DNA from: Mytilus galloprovincialis
Taxonomy: Eukaryota; Mollusca; Bivalvia; Mytilida; Mytilidae
Direction: 5' to 3'
DNA length: 64,000 nt
Assembly (NCBI RefSeq): GCF_965363235.1
Contig: NC_134839.1
Coordinates: 75,789,410 to 75,853,409, forward strand
Positions 12,000 through 23,275 of this stretch are shown piece by piece (within the stretch, counting starts at the first letter, position 1; each line of letters starts with the position of its first letter). Under the pieces are notes generated by a model. It saw only the letters and a program-made list of their open reading frames with translations. It ran no database searches and was not told the DNA's origin. A program made the translations under genes and the position numbers.

Positions 12000-12540
12000 G
12001 AATTGCAAAGTTTTGTTTAAATCGCAAATCTTTAATAATAAACATACGGAGTCTTCAATACGGTTAAGGTTATTGAATTGAATAAATAATTCTTTTATGT
12101 CATGCTATATGATCGTTTTAACGAGGGAAGGCATTATATTTGTCAATTTCGGTATACCTAACGTTAGCAATTTTTCTATAAGAAGATAATACACGAAGTT
12201 TAGTATTTTCATTTATGTAAATATTGCCTTTCTGATCATGGTTAGATGTTCGAGTTTCTCTTTATATATTCTCAAGATAGACACAAACAATTCGGAATAA
12301 ATCGGACTCTGATAGAGTAATGGCTCATATAAGGAACCGGTCATTTGTAATAAAAAAAAGAGGGGATAGGAAAAGTGGCATTCAATTTTATATACGCCTC
12401 GTTTCGCTCATCTGAATTGTTAAAACCTGAAAATTTAGTTTCAACAATTTCTTCTAGCAGAGAATTTTTCATCTGATGCTATTATTGAATGAAGGTGTGG
12501 TAAATATTAATGAAACCACAAACGGCAAATCCAAACTAAT
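12000..12540. other. Gene-free AT-rich stretch
   Basis: No gene, RNA or clear repeat boundary seen between the transposon end and the next family A copy. Confidence 0.4.
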
Positions 12541-12544
12541 ATAA

Positions 12545-12910
12545 AAAAGAAGATGTGATATGATTGCCAATGAGACAACTATCCACAAAAGACCAAAATG
12601 ACACAAACATTAACAACTATAGGTCATCGTACGGCCTTCAACAATGAGCAAAGCCCATACCGCATAGTCAGCTATAAAAGGCCCCGATAAGAAAATGTAA
12701 AACAATTCAAACGAGAAAATTAACGGCCTTATTTATGTAAAAAAAAATGAACGAAAAACAAATATGTAACACAAAAACAAACGACAACCACTGAATTACA
12801 GGCTCCTGACTTGGGACAGGCACATACATAAATAATGTGGCGGGGTAAAACATGTTAGCGGGACCCCCCCCCCCCCCCTAACCTGGAAAGTGGTATAACA
12901 GTGCAACATA
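12545..12910 (-). repeat. Family A repeat copy with poly(C) tract
   Basis: Nearly complete, in minus orientation: 'agaagatgtgatatgattgc' through 'caggctcctgacttgggac' to 'taacctggaaagtgg'. It contains a run of about 15 C at about 12866 where the other copies have a short G/C-rich patch, so the homopolymer has expanded within the repeat. Confidence 0.75.
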
Positions 12911-12980
12911 AGAATAAACTAGTTCCCTGAAGTCGCAAACGATTTTCATACTTCAGTACTTTGATTATATATGTTCTTGT

Positions 12981-13800
12981 CTATACCTTGCAAGAAAAGA
13001 TTTCTCTATTATTAGTTATCAAGATAATAGCCAATAAAACAACAAAACTCTGAAAAGCCAAAACTGCCCAAAAAGTACCTTTACTATAGAGTATATTCAG
13101 ACACATTGCACTATTTGTTTTTTTTAAATCTATTATGTTTCCAGGATAAACGCAAAATATTAAAAGCCGCTGCCGTAAATCTTCACTTTGGAAATCCAAA
13201 ACACCACTCTCTATATGTAAGAGAACAACAGGTCTCAGTAAAAAATAAATAAATGCAGTGCATGTTTTAAGTTCATTTAGACACCAGATTAAAAACGCTC
13301 AATTCTCTGGTTTTGTTGGATTGATACACACCTTCAAAAATTTGAAGGCTGAAATGTCATTGGCTGATGTAATATATACAAGGACAGAAAATAAAATGAC
13401 GTGTTGTCAGATCCTTGTATCCAAAGCTGAAACAGATGATCTGTACATTATATATTAATAAATAAATGTGTTAGACACCGACTCTAGTTTGAGGGAAGGA
13501 GCACGTGTATTTCCTTTTTCGAAATTAAAAAAACAACAAAAAACATGGTTTATTTTTTTTTTTAAGTTTCATCATTGTTTTATTTTTTCCTCATTTTGAA
13601 TAGAAACAAACTATTTCGCTTCCCTTCTGAAATAGATAAAATCTCTTTCAAGAAATTTAGAATCAAACGTTTAAAAAACAACTTGCCCCCCACCCTCACA
13701 TAAAAATATCAATGGTCGGTAAGTTAGCCCTGTTTAATTGAGTCTAGAGGTGAATACTAGTATATGAGCGGCTTCCCACGAAACCTTTTATATTGCGGGT
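12981..13800. other. Gene-free stretch
   Basis: Open frames of 66-72 codons on both strands show no recognisable motif and no splice-site support. Treated as non-coding. Confidence 0.4.
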
Positions 13801-14090
13801 TACTGCATGTCTAGTGGTGGTACTTTCGTCGTAGTATGTTCGCCTTGAGTGAGAGAGGTCGTGGGTTCGAACCCCGGCCGGGTCAAAACCAAAGACTTTA
13901 AAATTCTTATTTACATGCTGCTTCCCAGCTAATTATATAAGCACGCGGGATTAAGGATTAAGAGCAAAAGCTGGTCGGCTCGGAATCAGAAAAATGTGTC
14001 CGGGTAAGGTGAAATACATGTCTTCCTTCGGAATGCTTCCTTTTGAACTAGCATGTTAAAAAGTCCGGCTCAGGGTGTCGGTCTAGTACA
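13800..14090 (+). mobile_element. tRNA-derived SINE
   Basis: A tRNA-like head contains an A-box-like segment after 'ctagtggtggtac' and an exact B-box GGTTCGAACCC at 13864-13874, within a T-arm-like stem (GTGGGTTCGAACCCCGGC). It is followed by a non-tRNA body ending near 'gtgtcggtctagtacaaaac'. The anticodon arm does not fold into a clean tRNA, so I call a pol III-promoted SINE and not a tRNA gene. Confidence 0.65.
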
Positions 14091-14109
14091 AAACAGGGTT
14101 AATATTCAT

Positions 14110-14430
14110 ACCACATCAAAATTGAGAATGGAAATGGGGAATGTGTCAAAGAGACAACAACCCGACCAAATAAAAAAACAACAGCAGAAGGTCACCAACA
14201 GGTCTTCAATGTAGCGAGAAATTCCCGCACCCGGAGGCGTCCTTCAGCTGGCCCCTAAACAAATATATACTAGTTCAGTGATAATTTACGCCATACTAAT
14301 TTCCAAATTGTACACAAGAAACTAAAATTAAAATAATACAAGACCAACAAAGGCCAGCGGCTCCTGACTTGGGACAGGCGCAAAAATGCGGCGGGGTTAA
14401 ACATGTTCTTGTACGAATATGCATATATCA
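14110..14430 (-). repeat. Family B repeat copy
   Basis: On the plus strand it runs 'tgagaatggaaatggggaat', 'gtcaaagagacaacaacccg', 'gcacccggaggcgtccttc', 'tcctgacttgggacaggcgc' and ends near 'gttaaacatgttcttg'. The inverse orientation is at 23.09-23.28 and 25.7-26.5 kb. The constant end is 'cattccccatttccattctc'; the other end varies between copies. Confidence 0.75.
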
Positions 14431-14580
14431 ATTTGCTGCTGGACCTCAAGAATCCACCCATAATCATCTATAGTTGAAACTGTGAAATATATGCACAAAA
14501 AACATGATAAAAAGCTGCACGTTAATGTAATACACCGAGTTCAGGTTCATTCCATATCTCCTTTCATCCATTTCGGGTGA

Positions 14581-14860
14581 AAGTGATGGGCGCTGGGTGG
14601 TCGAGTGGTTACATTGTCATTTCGTGGCCTTTTATAGCTGAATATGCGGTATGGGCTTTGATCATTGTTGTAGGCCGTACGGTGACCTTTACTTGTTAAT
14701 TTCTGTGTCATTTTGACCTCTTGTGGAGAGTTGTCTCTTTAGCAGTCATACCACTTCTTCTTTTTTATAAGTAGTCGAACTGCTGTATCACTAGCATGTC
14801 AACCCTTAGGTGTGCGATTTCAAATCCCGCACGTGGCAGGTAAGCTCGATTCCAATCTTA
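14581..14860 (+). mobile_element. tRNA-derived SINE split by a family A insertion
   Basis: 'gcgctgggtggtcgagtggtta' (14590-14611) looks like the A-box half of a Leu/Ser-type tRNA head. After about 150 bases of family A sequence it resumes at about 14768 ('gtcgaactgctgtatcacta'), with a B-box-like 'gatttcaaatccc' near 14817. The two halves make one tRNA-like head interrupted by the insert. Confidence 0.45.
14620..14770 (+). repeat. 5'-truncated family A fragment
   Basis: Starts at 'cgtggccttttatagctgaa' and ends 'cataccacttcttctttttt', that is, only the last about 145 bases of the family. It sits inside a SINE. A short copy with an intact 3' end is what target-primed retrotransposition leaves. 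Confidence 0.6.
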
Positions 14861-15179
14861 ATTGACCAGAATTGTATGTTTTCCAAACGAAGGTCAGGGG
14901 GTCTCTCCGGGCACTTTTGCTTTCTCCACCAATATAAACTCACCGCCACGAAATAGCATGAAAGTGTTGAAAGTTGCGCGAAATAACAGTCAATCAATCA
15001 TCCATACCGGTATACTTATGGCCTCTAAATCTATATAATAGCAATGTCAATGTATGACATCAGTATACAGAGATAAAAATAATAACTATTTACAGTATAT
15101 ACAAAACAAGAGAGAGAGAGGTTTCAAAATTACTAAGCCAGCTGGAGGACAAACGCACGTGTTTATATATTTTTTATAA

Positions 15180-15735
15180 ACGAACAAGCTGAAGTTGACA
15201 TTTTACAGAAATCTTATACATCCTTCCTGTTTTCAAGTTTTCGTACATGGCTTAAAGCCTTATCGGATAAATGTTTTTTGTCATATTGAAATTTCCCGTT
15301 TTAGTAACAACAATACCCAAATAGTTATATTGTTTTATCATCTCAATGTTAGTATCATTGTAAGAAAATCGGAGATTTTTTGGCATCCGTCCAAAAAAAA
15401 AAACTCACTAAGACTTTAATTTTGACAACTTTCCTTTCAAGTTCCAAGCCTTACAATAATCATGGAAAGCATTTAGTTGAGTCTGCAGGTCCTGTGCTGT
15501 TTCAGCCAACAACACCGTGTCATCTGCAAACAATATAACAAAACACTTAAGATATATTCCTAATTCTCTTTCCAGATCTTCTGGTATAGTTCTGTTAAGT
15601 CATGTAATATTTCTAGTCACTAAGAAATTATTTTAGTCAATCAAAAGTAAATAAAATAGGAAAGGTGATAAGTTTTCTCCTTGTCGAACACCATTGTCAC
15701 AAGCAAGCAAAGTATTCCGAATTATAATTACTATT
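15180..15735 (-). pseudogene. Non-LTR retrotransposon reverse transcriptase, broken
   Basis: On the minus strand, running from 15735 downward in shifting frames, it shows ACDNGVRQGENLSPFLF (RT block before the catalytic site) at about 15715-15665. Next comes LFADDTVLLAETAQDLQTQL (the catalytic F-A-D-D box) near 15540-15480, then YNYLGIVVTKTG (thumb-side motif) near 15310. Spacing and motifs fit the RT of LINEs of the RTE/Jockey/CR1 range. Frameshifts and stops separate the blocks, the endonuclease is absent and the upstream part is cut off at an inverted-repeat element starting at 15736. Dead copy. Confidence 0.75.
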
Positions 15736-16244
15736 TTGTATCATCGGTACAGCGGATATAGCTTTGTAGGTACTTCGAAGCATGAAAAACTATATACCGT
15801 ACATTCATTTAACTATGCACCGTACAGAACGATTCATGTGGTCAGCTATACACAACGCTTCTTGTCGGAATAAAATATCGAAAAATAACATATGTACAAA
15901 ATATTTCAATGCCAATTATTGAAACAGCTATACTTATTACGCACAAACAGTGGCCTTCTATCAGAAAAAGAGTTGCAATGAATATAGAATCATATCGGAT
16001 GAGACGAGCGCCAACTTCTTTGACAAGTATTTGCACATGTTTTTAGTAAGGATTCTTGTTTTGGGCAAATAGTGAGACTAATCACCAACCTACGACCAAA
16101 ACATTTCTTAAAACAACAAATATGTTTAGATTGAAGTACACATTGATATAATGTAAACAAAACAAAGATTTTCGTACCGTGTCAGAAGAAAAATCGATCA
16201 CGACCCCTTGGTTAGTACCTATATCCGCTGTACCGATGATACAA
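15736..16244. mobile_element. MITE-like element with 26-bp TIRs
   Basis: TTGTATCATCGGTACAGCGG followed by ATATAG (15736-15761) recurs as its exact reverse complement at 16219-16244, enclosing about 509 bases with no gene. It abuts the truncated end of the LINE reverse transcriptase, suggesting insertion into the LINE. I could not find a convincing target duplication. Confidence 0.6.
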
Positions 16245-16470
16245 GGAGACGCCAGCGAGTGGGCAAGTGTTGAAACAAAGAATGATGATACAGTAATAAG
16301 GTGGACACAGTAATTACAAAGTTAATGCTTTTTATTCTATTTTTTGTTAAAGAGACGAAAAAGAGGAACAAAATGCGAAAGACGGGCGTCACCCCATTCA
16401 TCTCGGTTGGAAAATAAAAATATTAAATACCCTAAATTGGAAAAAGAGTGGCAAAGTGTGATTTTCAGTG

Positions 16471-16496
16471 TCCCCCCCCCCCCCCCCCCCCCCCCT
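16471..16496. repeat. Poly(C) tract
   Basis: An almost pure run of about 26 C. On the opposite strand it is G-rich and able to form quadruplex. Length is likely to be variable and hard to sequence. Confidence 0.8.
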
Positions 16497-16764
16497 TTTA
16501 ACTCAATAACTGTATCGTCTACGTAAAATCCGTTGCCATTACCGAAAAGGATCAAAATAAGTACCACAAAGGTAAAATCCGATCTAATTGGACGAAAAAT
16601 TAAATCTAAAACACTTCATCAGGAATCAACCCCTTATATCTCAGAAATCGTTAACGCTACTCCAAATCTGTTGACATACTAGTACTAATGTTTCAGAATT
16701 TTATTAGGAATTAAAAAAATCTTTATTAAAATAAGTTGAAAATAAACAATCTGTATATGCCAAT

Positions 16765-16880
16765 ATGTGCTCATTGTTGAATACCGTATGGTGACCTATA
16801 GTCATTAGTTTCTGTGTAATTTGGTCTGTTGTGGAGAGTTGTCTCATTAGCAAAGATACCACTTTTTCATTTTTTATAAT
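16765..16880 (+). repeat. Family A 3' fragment
   Basis: 'tgctcattgttgaataccgt' through 'gttgtctcattagcaaagat' to 'accactttttcattttttat'. Diverged, 5'-truncated. Confidence 0.6.
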
Positions 16881-17304
16881 TTCCCACATAGCCATTTCGC
16901 ATTTTGTGGGCACTACGTCGACTAAGCTTGCAGTCTTCGAAATTGGGTATTTTCTCACATAATTGGCGTTTTCTGTGGAAAAAAGATTGGTTCAAAGACA
17001 AATTAAAAGTCCTATCACACATATTTCCGACTTGGTATGGTTTTAGAGGAGTTGCGACTCAATGAAATCGGTCTACTCCTTTAGTAGCACAGATTATATG
17101 ATATACTAGATGTAATATCATTGTACATATTCAATACTACATTATACATCTTACCATTTACAGATTAATATTATTCAATAACATTTTATAAAACAAACCA
17201 TCTCGCCATAGTATGCATCAGTAGATAATTGTATAGCTATTGTTATGAAATATTTTTGAAACAGACTGTGATTTCAATGGTGTCTTTTGCAATAAATAGA
17301 AATA

Positions 17305-17445
17305 AGCAGATGTGGTATGAGAGCCACTGAGACAACTCTCCATCCAAGTCATAATTTGTAAGAGGAAACAATTATAGGTCATAGTACGACCTTCAACACG
17401 GAGCCTATGCTTAAACCGAATAGCAAGTTATAAAAGGCTCTTATT
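17305..17445 (-). repeat. Family A 3' fragment
   Basis: 'gcagatgtggtatgagagcc' ... 'gagacaactctccatccaag' ... 'agttataaaaggc'. Diverged copy in minus orientation. Confidence 0.6.
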
Positions 17446-17626
17446 TGTTATCATTTTCTCCACAGCCGGAGATTTCTTCAACTAGCTCCTGTATCAACTG
17501 ATTTTAATCTTCAACCGAAATGTTTGAAACGTTGATTTTGTTAAATTGCTTTGTCTCATTTTCCCTATAATTTGCACTTTCGCTAGCGATAGACACATAT
17601 TTGAGCCGGGTTAATAATTTACAGAA

Positions 17627-18497
17627 GCAGATCGGAATCAGTTATGACGTAGACAGTAATCATTCTAATCGTAATCATGTTCATTGACCATAACGACGAT
17701 GAAAGCACATCATATAATGACGTTTCGACATCATATAATGAAGTAAACCTAACCACATAATATAAGATTACAAGCACATAATATAATGACACAACCACAT
17801 CATATAAAGATGTTTGCACGTAATATAAGGGAAACTGCACATCATATAAGGATATGTATACACCATATAAGGATCTTTGCACATCATATAAGTATATTTG
17901 CACATCATATAAGGATCTTTGCACATAATATAAGGATCTTTGCACATAATATAAGTACATTTGCACATCATGTAATAATGTTTGCACATCATATAAGAAT
18001 GTTTGCACATCATATAAGAATGTTTGCACATCATATAAGTATATTTGCACATCATATAAGGATCTTTGCACATCATATAAGGATCTTTGCACATAATATA
18101 AGTACATTTGCACATCATGTAATAATGTTTGCACATCATATAAGAATGTTTGCACATCATATAAGAATGTTTGCACATCATATAAGTATATTTGCACATC
18201 ATATAAGTATATTTGCACATCATATGAGTATGTATGCACATCATATAAGTATGTTTGCACATACTATAATGATGTTTGCACATCATATAAGGATATTTGC
18301 ACATCATATAAGGATATTTGCACATCATATAAAGGTGTTTGCACATCATATAATGACAAGTGCACATAATATAATGACAAGTGCACATCATATAAAGGTA
18401 AAAACACAGCATATAAAGGTAAATGCATATCATATAAAGGTAAATGCACATCATATAATGAAAATGGTCATAACAAGACAGTGTTGGCGTTCCATAA
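17627..18497 (-). repeat. 21-bp minisatellite element, copy 2 (inverted)
   Basis: Inverse of the block at 9062-9790: the shoulder CAGATCGGAATCAGTTATGA at the left, about 35 repeats of the 21-bp unit, and the shoulder GACAGTGTTGGCGTTCCAT at the right. Inside is a higher-order direct repeat of about 150 bp (compare about 17900-18020 with about 18060-18180), absent from copy 1. This shows that local expansion followed the duplication. Frames of up to 244 codons are period artefacts. Confidence 0.85.
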
Positions 18498-18499
18498 GT

Positions 18500-21330
18500 C
18501 ACCTGTAAAAAGCTTATCAGGTGGATACAAGTAGAAATACTTCTAACAAAAACACAGAGTGGAATGGACAGTTATTTGTTCATCCCAACAACAAAAAGAC
18601 ACTAAATGCCGAGATCTTAGAGTGCAATCAGTTACCGACAGATAAATAGAATAACGTATGACTGTTTGACACCGTCTCAACATTGATTTTGTTATTTTGG
18701 TTTGTTTGATTGCTGTCTAAGAAAAGAATACCAAACACCTTTTTCCACTACATATTGCAGAAAACTTACAAATGTTTCAGTGCAACAGACTGAGTCAGAT
18801 CGAATGACATGAGAGATGGAGTGTAAAACTGTAGTCGATAAAGTACTGTGAACAACAAGAACTATCCTGTTTGTTGATAAACTATATTTTAATTAGGTAT
18901 TTTAGTAAAAAAAAATCTGTACTGTAGATGAAACCAAAACAATAACCAACTACTACAAAGACCTCAATTTGTAATGTGAATTGTAATGTATAGATATCAC
19001 AAGTTTTCACAGTATAAAGCTACAATGTCAGTGGATGTTATGACTAGCCATGGACTGTCTGATCTGTAGATCACTTCTCAAAATCAATGTACACTGGAAA
19101 GAAAATATACAAAGTTATTCAATACATCATTCACATGTTCATGATAGTTCAATATAATCTTATAGATTTAAATGAAAAACCGCAACATAGTATAATGTTA
19201 TTATGTCTGAATATTTTTTTGATGTTTTCAATGTTTACATGGACAATGTAGGTAATTTATACAAAATACATGCCGAAGCTGCTGATGTACACAAAATATA
19301 TGGCGGCTTTCTATCTAAACATTTTTCATAATACTTAGTGTTGTCAAATCATTATACCCGACTTTTGACTTGGATAATCTTAGAACGATTAACAGGTTAA
19401 CAAGAATTAAAGTTGATGGTTTCTGACATCAGACTCAGAGATCTTTTTAAACTGAGTTTTACTGTTAATAGTGTTGTGTGTTTGTTAATTCTACATTGGC
19501 TAGATGAATAGGGGAGGGTTAAGATCTCACAAAAAATGTTTAACAATGACCAATTTATGTGTCTGTCCCAAGTCAGGAGCCTCTAGCCTTTGATAGTCTT
19601 GAATGGTTTTTAATTTTAGTTCATTTTAATGTTTTGGAGTCTAGTATGACGTCCATTTTCACTGAACTTGTACACATTTTTACTTAGGGGTCAACTGAAG
19701 AAAAAAAAACCCGCCCTCTTCTGGGTGTGGGATGTTCTTGTTGTGTAAGAGATCCATTGGTTGACTTGAGCTGTTTTTTGGTCAGGTTGGTGTCATTTAA
19801 CACATTCCCCATTTCCATTCTCAATATATTTTAAAGAAAATGAGGGCAGTCGTGTGCAGTACTTTACGAGTGCACAGTTATATAATATGATGTATTCAAT
19901 ATTTTAAATAATGTATACCTTGACATCCTTACCTAGATCCATAAGAATAGTTCTTGTCTGCATGATACCACCAGTATACACACAGAACAGCATTTCAAAA
20001 TTGCTGAATCATCATTTTGATAAAAAAAAATTACCAAGTACATGTATTATATGTTTGTCAACGGAACTCTTACGATTTTTTTATATAGTATTTCATTTGT
20101 ATTAATGTCATGTTGCAAGGGCAAAATATTTAAACCAATAGGCAATACTTCATATTTCTGTCATGTATCTGTATTACAGTGTTGTCAAAATTATCATTGT
20201 GGGACAAGTTTGGGATGACACTTAATTTTTAATAAAATAAAATAAGTCACCACAAAAACTAGTGTCTCACTGTGTCTTAACATTATTACGATCAGGCACC
20301 AATAAAAGAAATTAATAACGTTTTCTCAATATATGCCAGTGCACTTTAAGAAGAATCACTAAGGTGACTATGCCATAAGTCAAACGTAATTCTGTAATTC
20401 CTTACATTATGTACATGTAACAGAGCTGTCACATATCTGTTTGACATAATGGAAGTTTAAGAACTGGAATTCTACCTTACTTAGTATAAATCCTCCAAAT
20501 TAATAGTACATCACATCCGGTTGCATACGAAAAAGGATCGAAATAAACGAACCTTTGAATTTGACAGATATAGTAAATTATCTTACATTTAATTACAGTA
20601 AACAGTTTCTGGGTCATAAACATACATCTTGGGAGTTTCAAAGCACATTTTTTTTATTTAGTGTTTTTATAGAACTTTTTGGAAGCTTGAGGATACATGG
20701 TTACTTAAGCTTGTAATCAATTAAAAAAAGTGAAATTTGACTGGTTAACTTTTAGTGAAGGTTATTATCTTAGATACAATGAAATGTATGTAAAATTGTG
20801 TCTATAATACTGGACAGGATAAAACTTTACTCATACCAAGTATTTCTTTATTTGAAACAAAGACATATCTTTCATTTTTTTTAAGTGCAAATACTAAGGC
20901 TTATAGGGGAAAGGGTTTTTACATACTCTACAAATGAAAAACAATTACAGTTTAGTCATAGTATTTACATGTCAGAAATAAGTAATAAGAAGGGCATTTT
21001 TTTCTATCAAATTTCTTTGTTTTTATGAAGGATGAGTAATTAAATGCATATTGAAAACTTCCTAATTGACAAATTATTAAGTTAATCATTGTTAATCATA
21101 AAGGATTCTGGGTACCGACCGGCATACTGATGTACATTAATTATTAATTCATACCTTAGATGTATGATCTATAACAGGATCTAACCAGTCTTACCACCAC
21201 ATCAATTATACTAATGATTTAAATTGCTTGTTTTAAATCTGAATTTAAATGTATTATCATGATCATTCAAATTTAGTTAAATTAAATCATTCAAATTTAG
21301 TTGATAATTCCATAGTTTAAAACAACTAAC
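18500..21330. other. Gene-free, probably intronic stretch
   Basis: No coding sequence is firm. A good minus-strand splice acceptor (TTTCTTTCCAG) ends at 19094 and would open an exon at 19093 that meets a stop within a few dozen bases in each frame. It could be the last exon of the ankyrin gene but is unproven. A family B copy lies at 19390-19835. Confidence 0.4.
19390..19835 (+). repeat. Family B repeat copy
   Basis: 'tttctgacatcagactcaga' ... 'caagtcaggagcctctagcc' ... 'cattccccatttccattctc'. It also serves as the uninterrupted reference for the MITE insertion at 25905: here 'gatctttttaaactg' runs straight through. Confidence 0.7.
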
Positions 21331-21379
21331 CTTGCTAATTCTAATGGGGTCATTCCTTCGTCAGCACCTCTCTTGAATC
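21331..21379 (-). CDS. Internal exon of an ankyrin-repeat gene (partial)
   Basis: On the minus strand a strong acceptor (TTCTTTTTCTTAG) ends at 21380. The 49-nt exon that follows is open in one frame (2+45+2 nt) and is closed by a donor GTTAGT at 21330-21325. The peptide FKRGADEGMTPLELA has the ankyrin signature GAD..G.TPL.LA, that is, the end of one repeat and the TPLxxA turn of the next. Neighbouring exons of the gene are not recognised; ankyrin genes commonly have short exons and long introns. Which ankyrin protein it is cannot be told from 15 residues. This suggests that the mobile cluster at 22-46 kb may sit in an intron. Confidence 0.5.
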
Positions 21380-21816
21380 CTAAGAAAAAGAACAATAAAA
21401 CAAGTTGAATTAATACAGTTTCACGTACCATGGTTACTTAACTATACAGGTTTACCAATGACAAAATGCATACAAAAAAAGATAAATCTGACTTGGTACA
21501 GGCTATGTCGAAAAATACATAAGTTATATACAGGTTAAACATTTGATAAAAAGAAATTGTAAACTTTTTTTTGTAAAGATATCACCATGATCATGGTTAT
21601 GAAAAAACTCAGACAAGTCAGAGATTAGCTCTTTCCTTTGAATCATTCCACATGTAAATAATCATGGGATATGTCTGAAATCATGGATAGAAAAACATAG
21701 GATAGCGGGTATCTATCCATCTATCCATGACACAAAAACATTATACATGAATATCAAATGGAAAAAAATGCAAAGGACACCACATTTTAAACTATGTACA
21801 TTATTTTTATTCAATT

Positions 21817-22092
21817 TTATTCTTTATTTTCCAAACACCATGTTTTGATGTGTCTCTGTAGATCATGGATAGTTTCAAACAAAACGCCACAATCGTCACA
21901 TGAAATCTTTTTGAGAGATCTTTATTAAACATCTGTTCACTTTGAATCTCTTCTGTATAATACTGCAAGTCTTCTCTGACTGATGTATTTGTATTAATTT
22001 GCATCTGTGTGACGTCACTAACGTTTTCTTCTAAAATATTGGCTCTTAATCGTAAAATTTCCAGAGTTGTCGGTTTCAAATCTTCAAATAAT
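21817..22092 (-). pseudogene. P-loop ATPase relic, C-terminal segment (piece 3 of 3)
   Basis: The minus-strand frame starts after the ATAAT at 22092-22088 and reads DLKPTTLEILRLRANILEEN, continuing to about 21900. A one-base shift then gives ISCDDCGVLFETIHDLQRHI, a C2H2-type finger (C-x2-C-x12-H-x3 position), and a stop near 21820. The LKPTT segment is the expected continuation of the segment ending PFG at 29008, which lies beyond a 6.9-kb insertion. The frame agrees across the site. I infer the same zinc-finger/P-loop protein as at 40.7 kb. AATAAA-like sequence follows the stop. Confidence 0.65.
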
Positions 22093-23089
22093 GGAATTTA
22101 AGTTAATAGACTTAAATTCAGTTATCGCTGGGGCCACTCACGGATTGTGTTTCATGTTTTAGATTTACCCAACATGAGTGACGTTATATTCTGTGACGTC
22201 ATTTAGTCCTTTTTAGAATTTCATCGCAGCAAGCAAGCTGTTTAAATTTCGTAAGCGGTAAACTTGAAAATTGAAAATTGAAATTGTAAAGTAGACTAGT
22301 GTTAGAATTTGTATGGTTATAACCTGCCTCATGCTTCTAATGTTTATTAGAAGTAATCTTAGAAAGAATTCGTTTTATCGATCGTCATTTTTAACCATAA
22401 TTCATCGCCACGTGGAGAGCACATGCAAAGACTGAATGAGAAATTGGTCCCATGAATGTCGTTTTCATTTTTATAATTATTATTTATTTTTTTACAAGTG
22501 TGGGTAATTAGATGCAACATTGTCCTAAGATTTGCAGATTATAATAATGTTTACCATGCGTCATTGTATATTTCTACATAGAATTGGATGCGATATTCGT
22601 GTGTATAATTATCATGATATATTTATATCGTGACGATGAGTTTAATTTGTTTTTATTTTAAATTTTTTATATATTACTTTTTCCCCATATCTTATACTAT
22701 TGAAATTGAGTATTGACAGATCGTCTAGTGCCTATGCCTATGGGTAAGCCTAACTAATTGTATTTTGCGCTGTAACAGATCATGCAGGTTAGTAACGTGT
22801 CTTTAATGATTATGTGTTGTGGGGCAGGTGTTATCTAATGAATTCCCGAAAACTTCCGAATTAAAAGTAATACATCGGTAATTGTGTATCTGGATCTTTC
22901 ATAGCACATATACAGCAAATATTCCACGAAAGGATATGAACGTAAAAGGGACGTACTCTTTGGGGCGAAGGACCCAGGTTCGTAACCGGAAGTTCAACTT
23001 TCGATACAAATAAACAAATCTTGGAAATCTTGAACAGAGACCATACCCGGAGTTAAGAAGCAGTAGCCAAAAGAAATCATCGCTAAATG

Positions 23090-23275
23090 TTAGCTTGCTG
23101 GTGGATTTAAGCAAACTAGTATATATTTGTTTAGGGGCCGGCTGAGGGACGCCTCCGGGTGCGGGAGTTTCTCGCTGCATTGGAGACCTGTTGGTGACCC
23201 TCTGCTGTTGTTTTTTATTTGGTCGGGTTGTTGTCTCTTTGACGCATTCCCCATTTCCATTCTCAATTTTATTAT
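23090..23275 (+). repeat. Family B 3' fragment
   Basis: Starts at 'gcaaactagtatatatttgt' and ends 'cattccccatttccattctc'. A 5'-truncated copy nested in the Helitron-like element. Confidence 0.7.

Noticed and set aside
13820..13890. Possible tRNA gene with exact B-box
   Set aside because: The acceptor and anticodon arms do not pair properly and a repeat body follows, so a SINE is the better call.
17619..18508. Open frames of 213, 244 and 240 codons
   Set aside because: Same 21-bp array, inverted. No start context, splice sites or non-repeat coding sequence beyond the shoulders.
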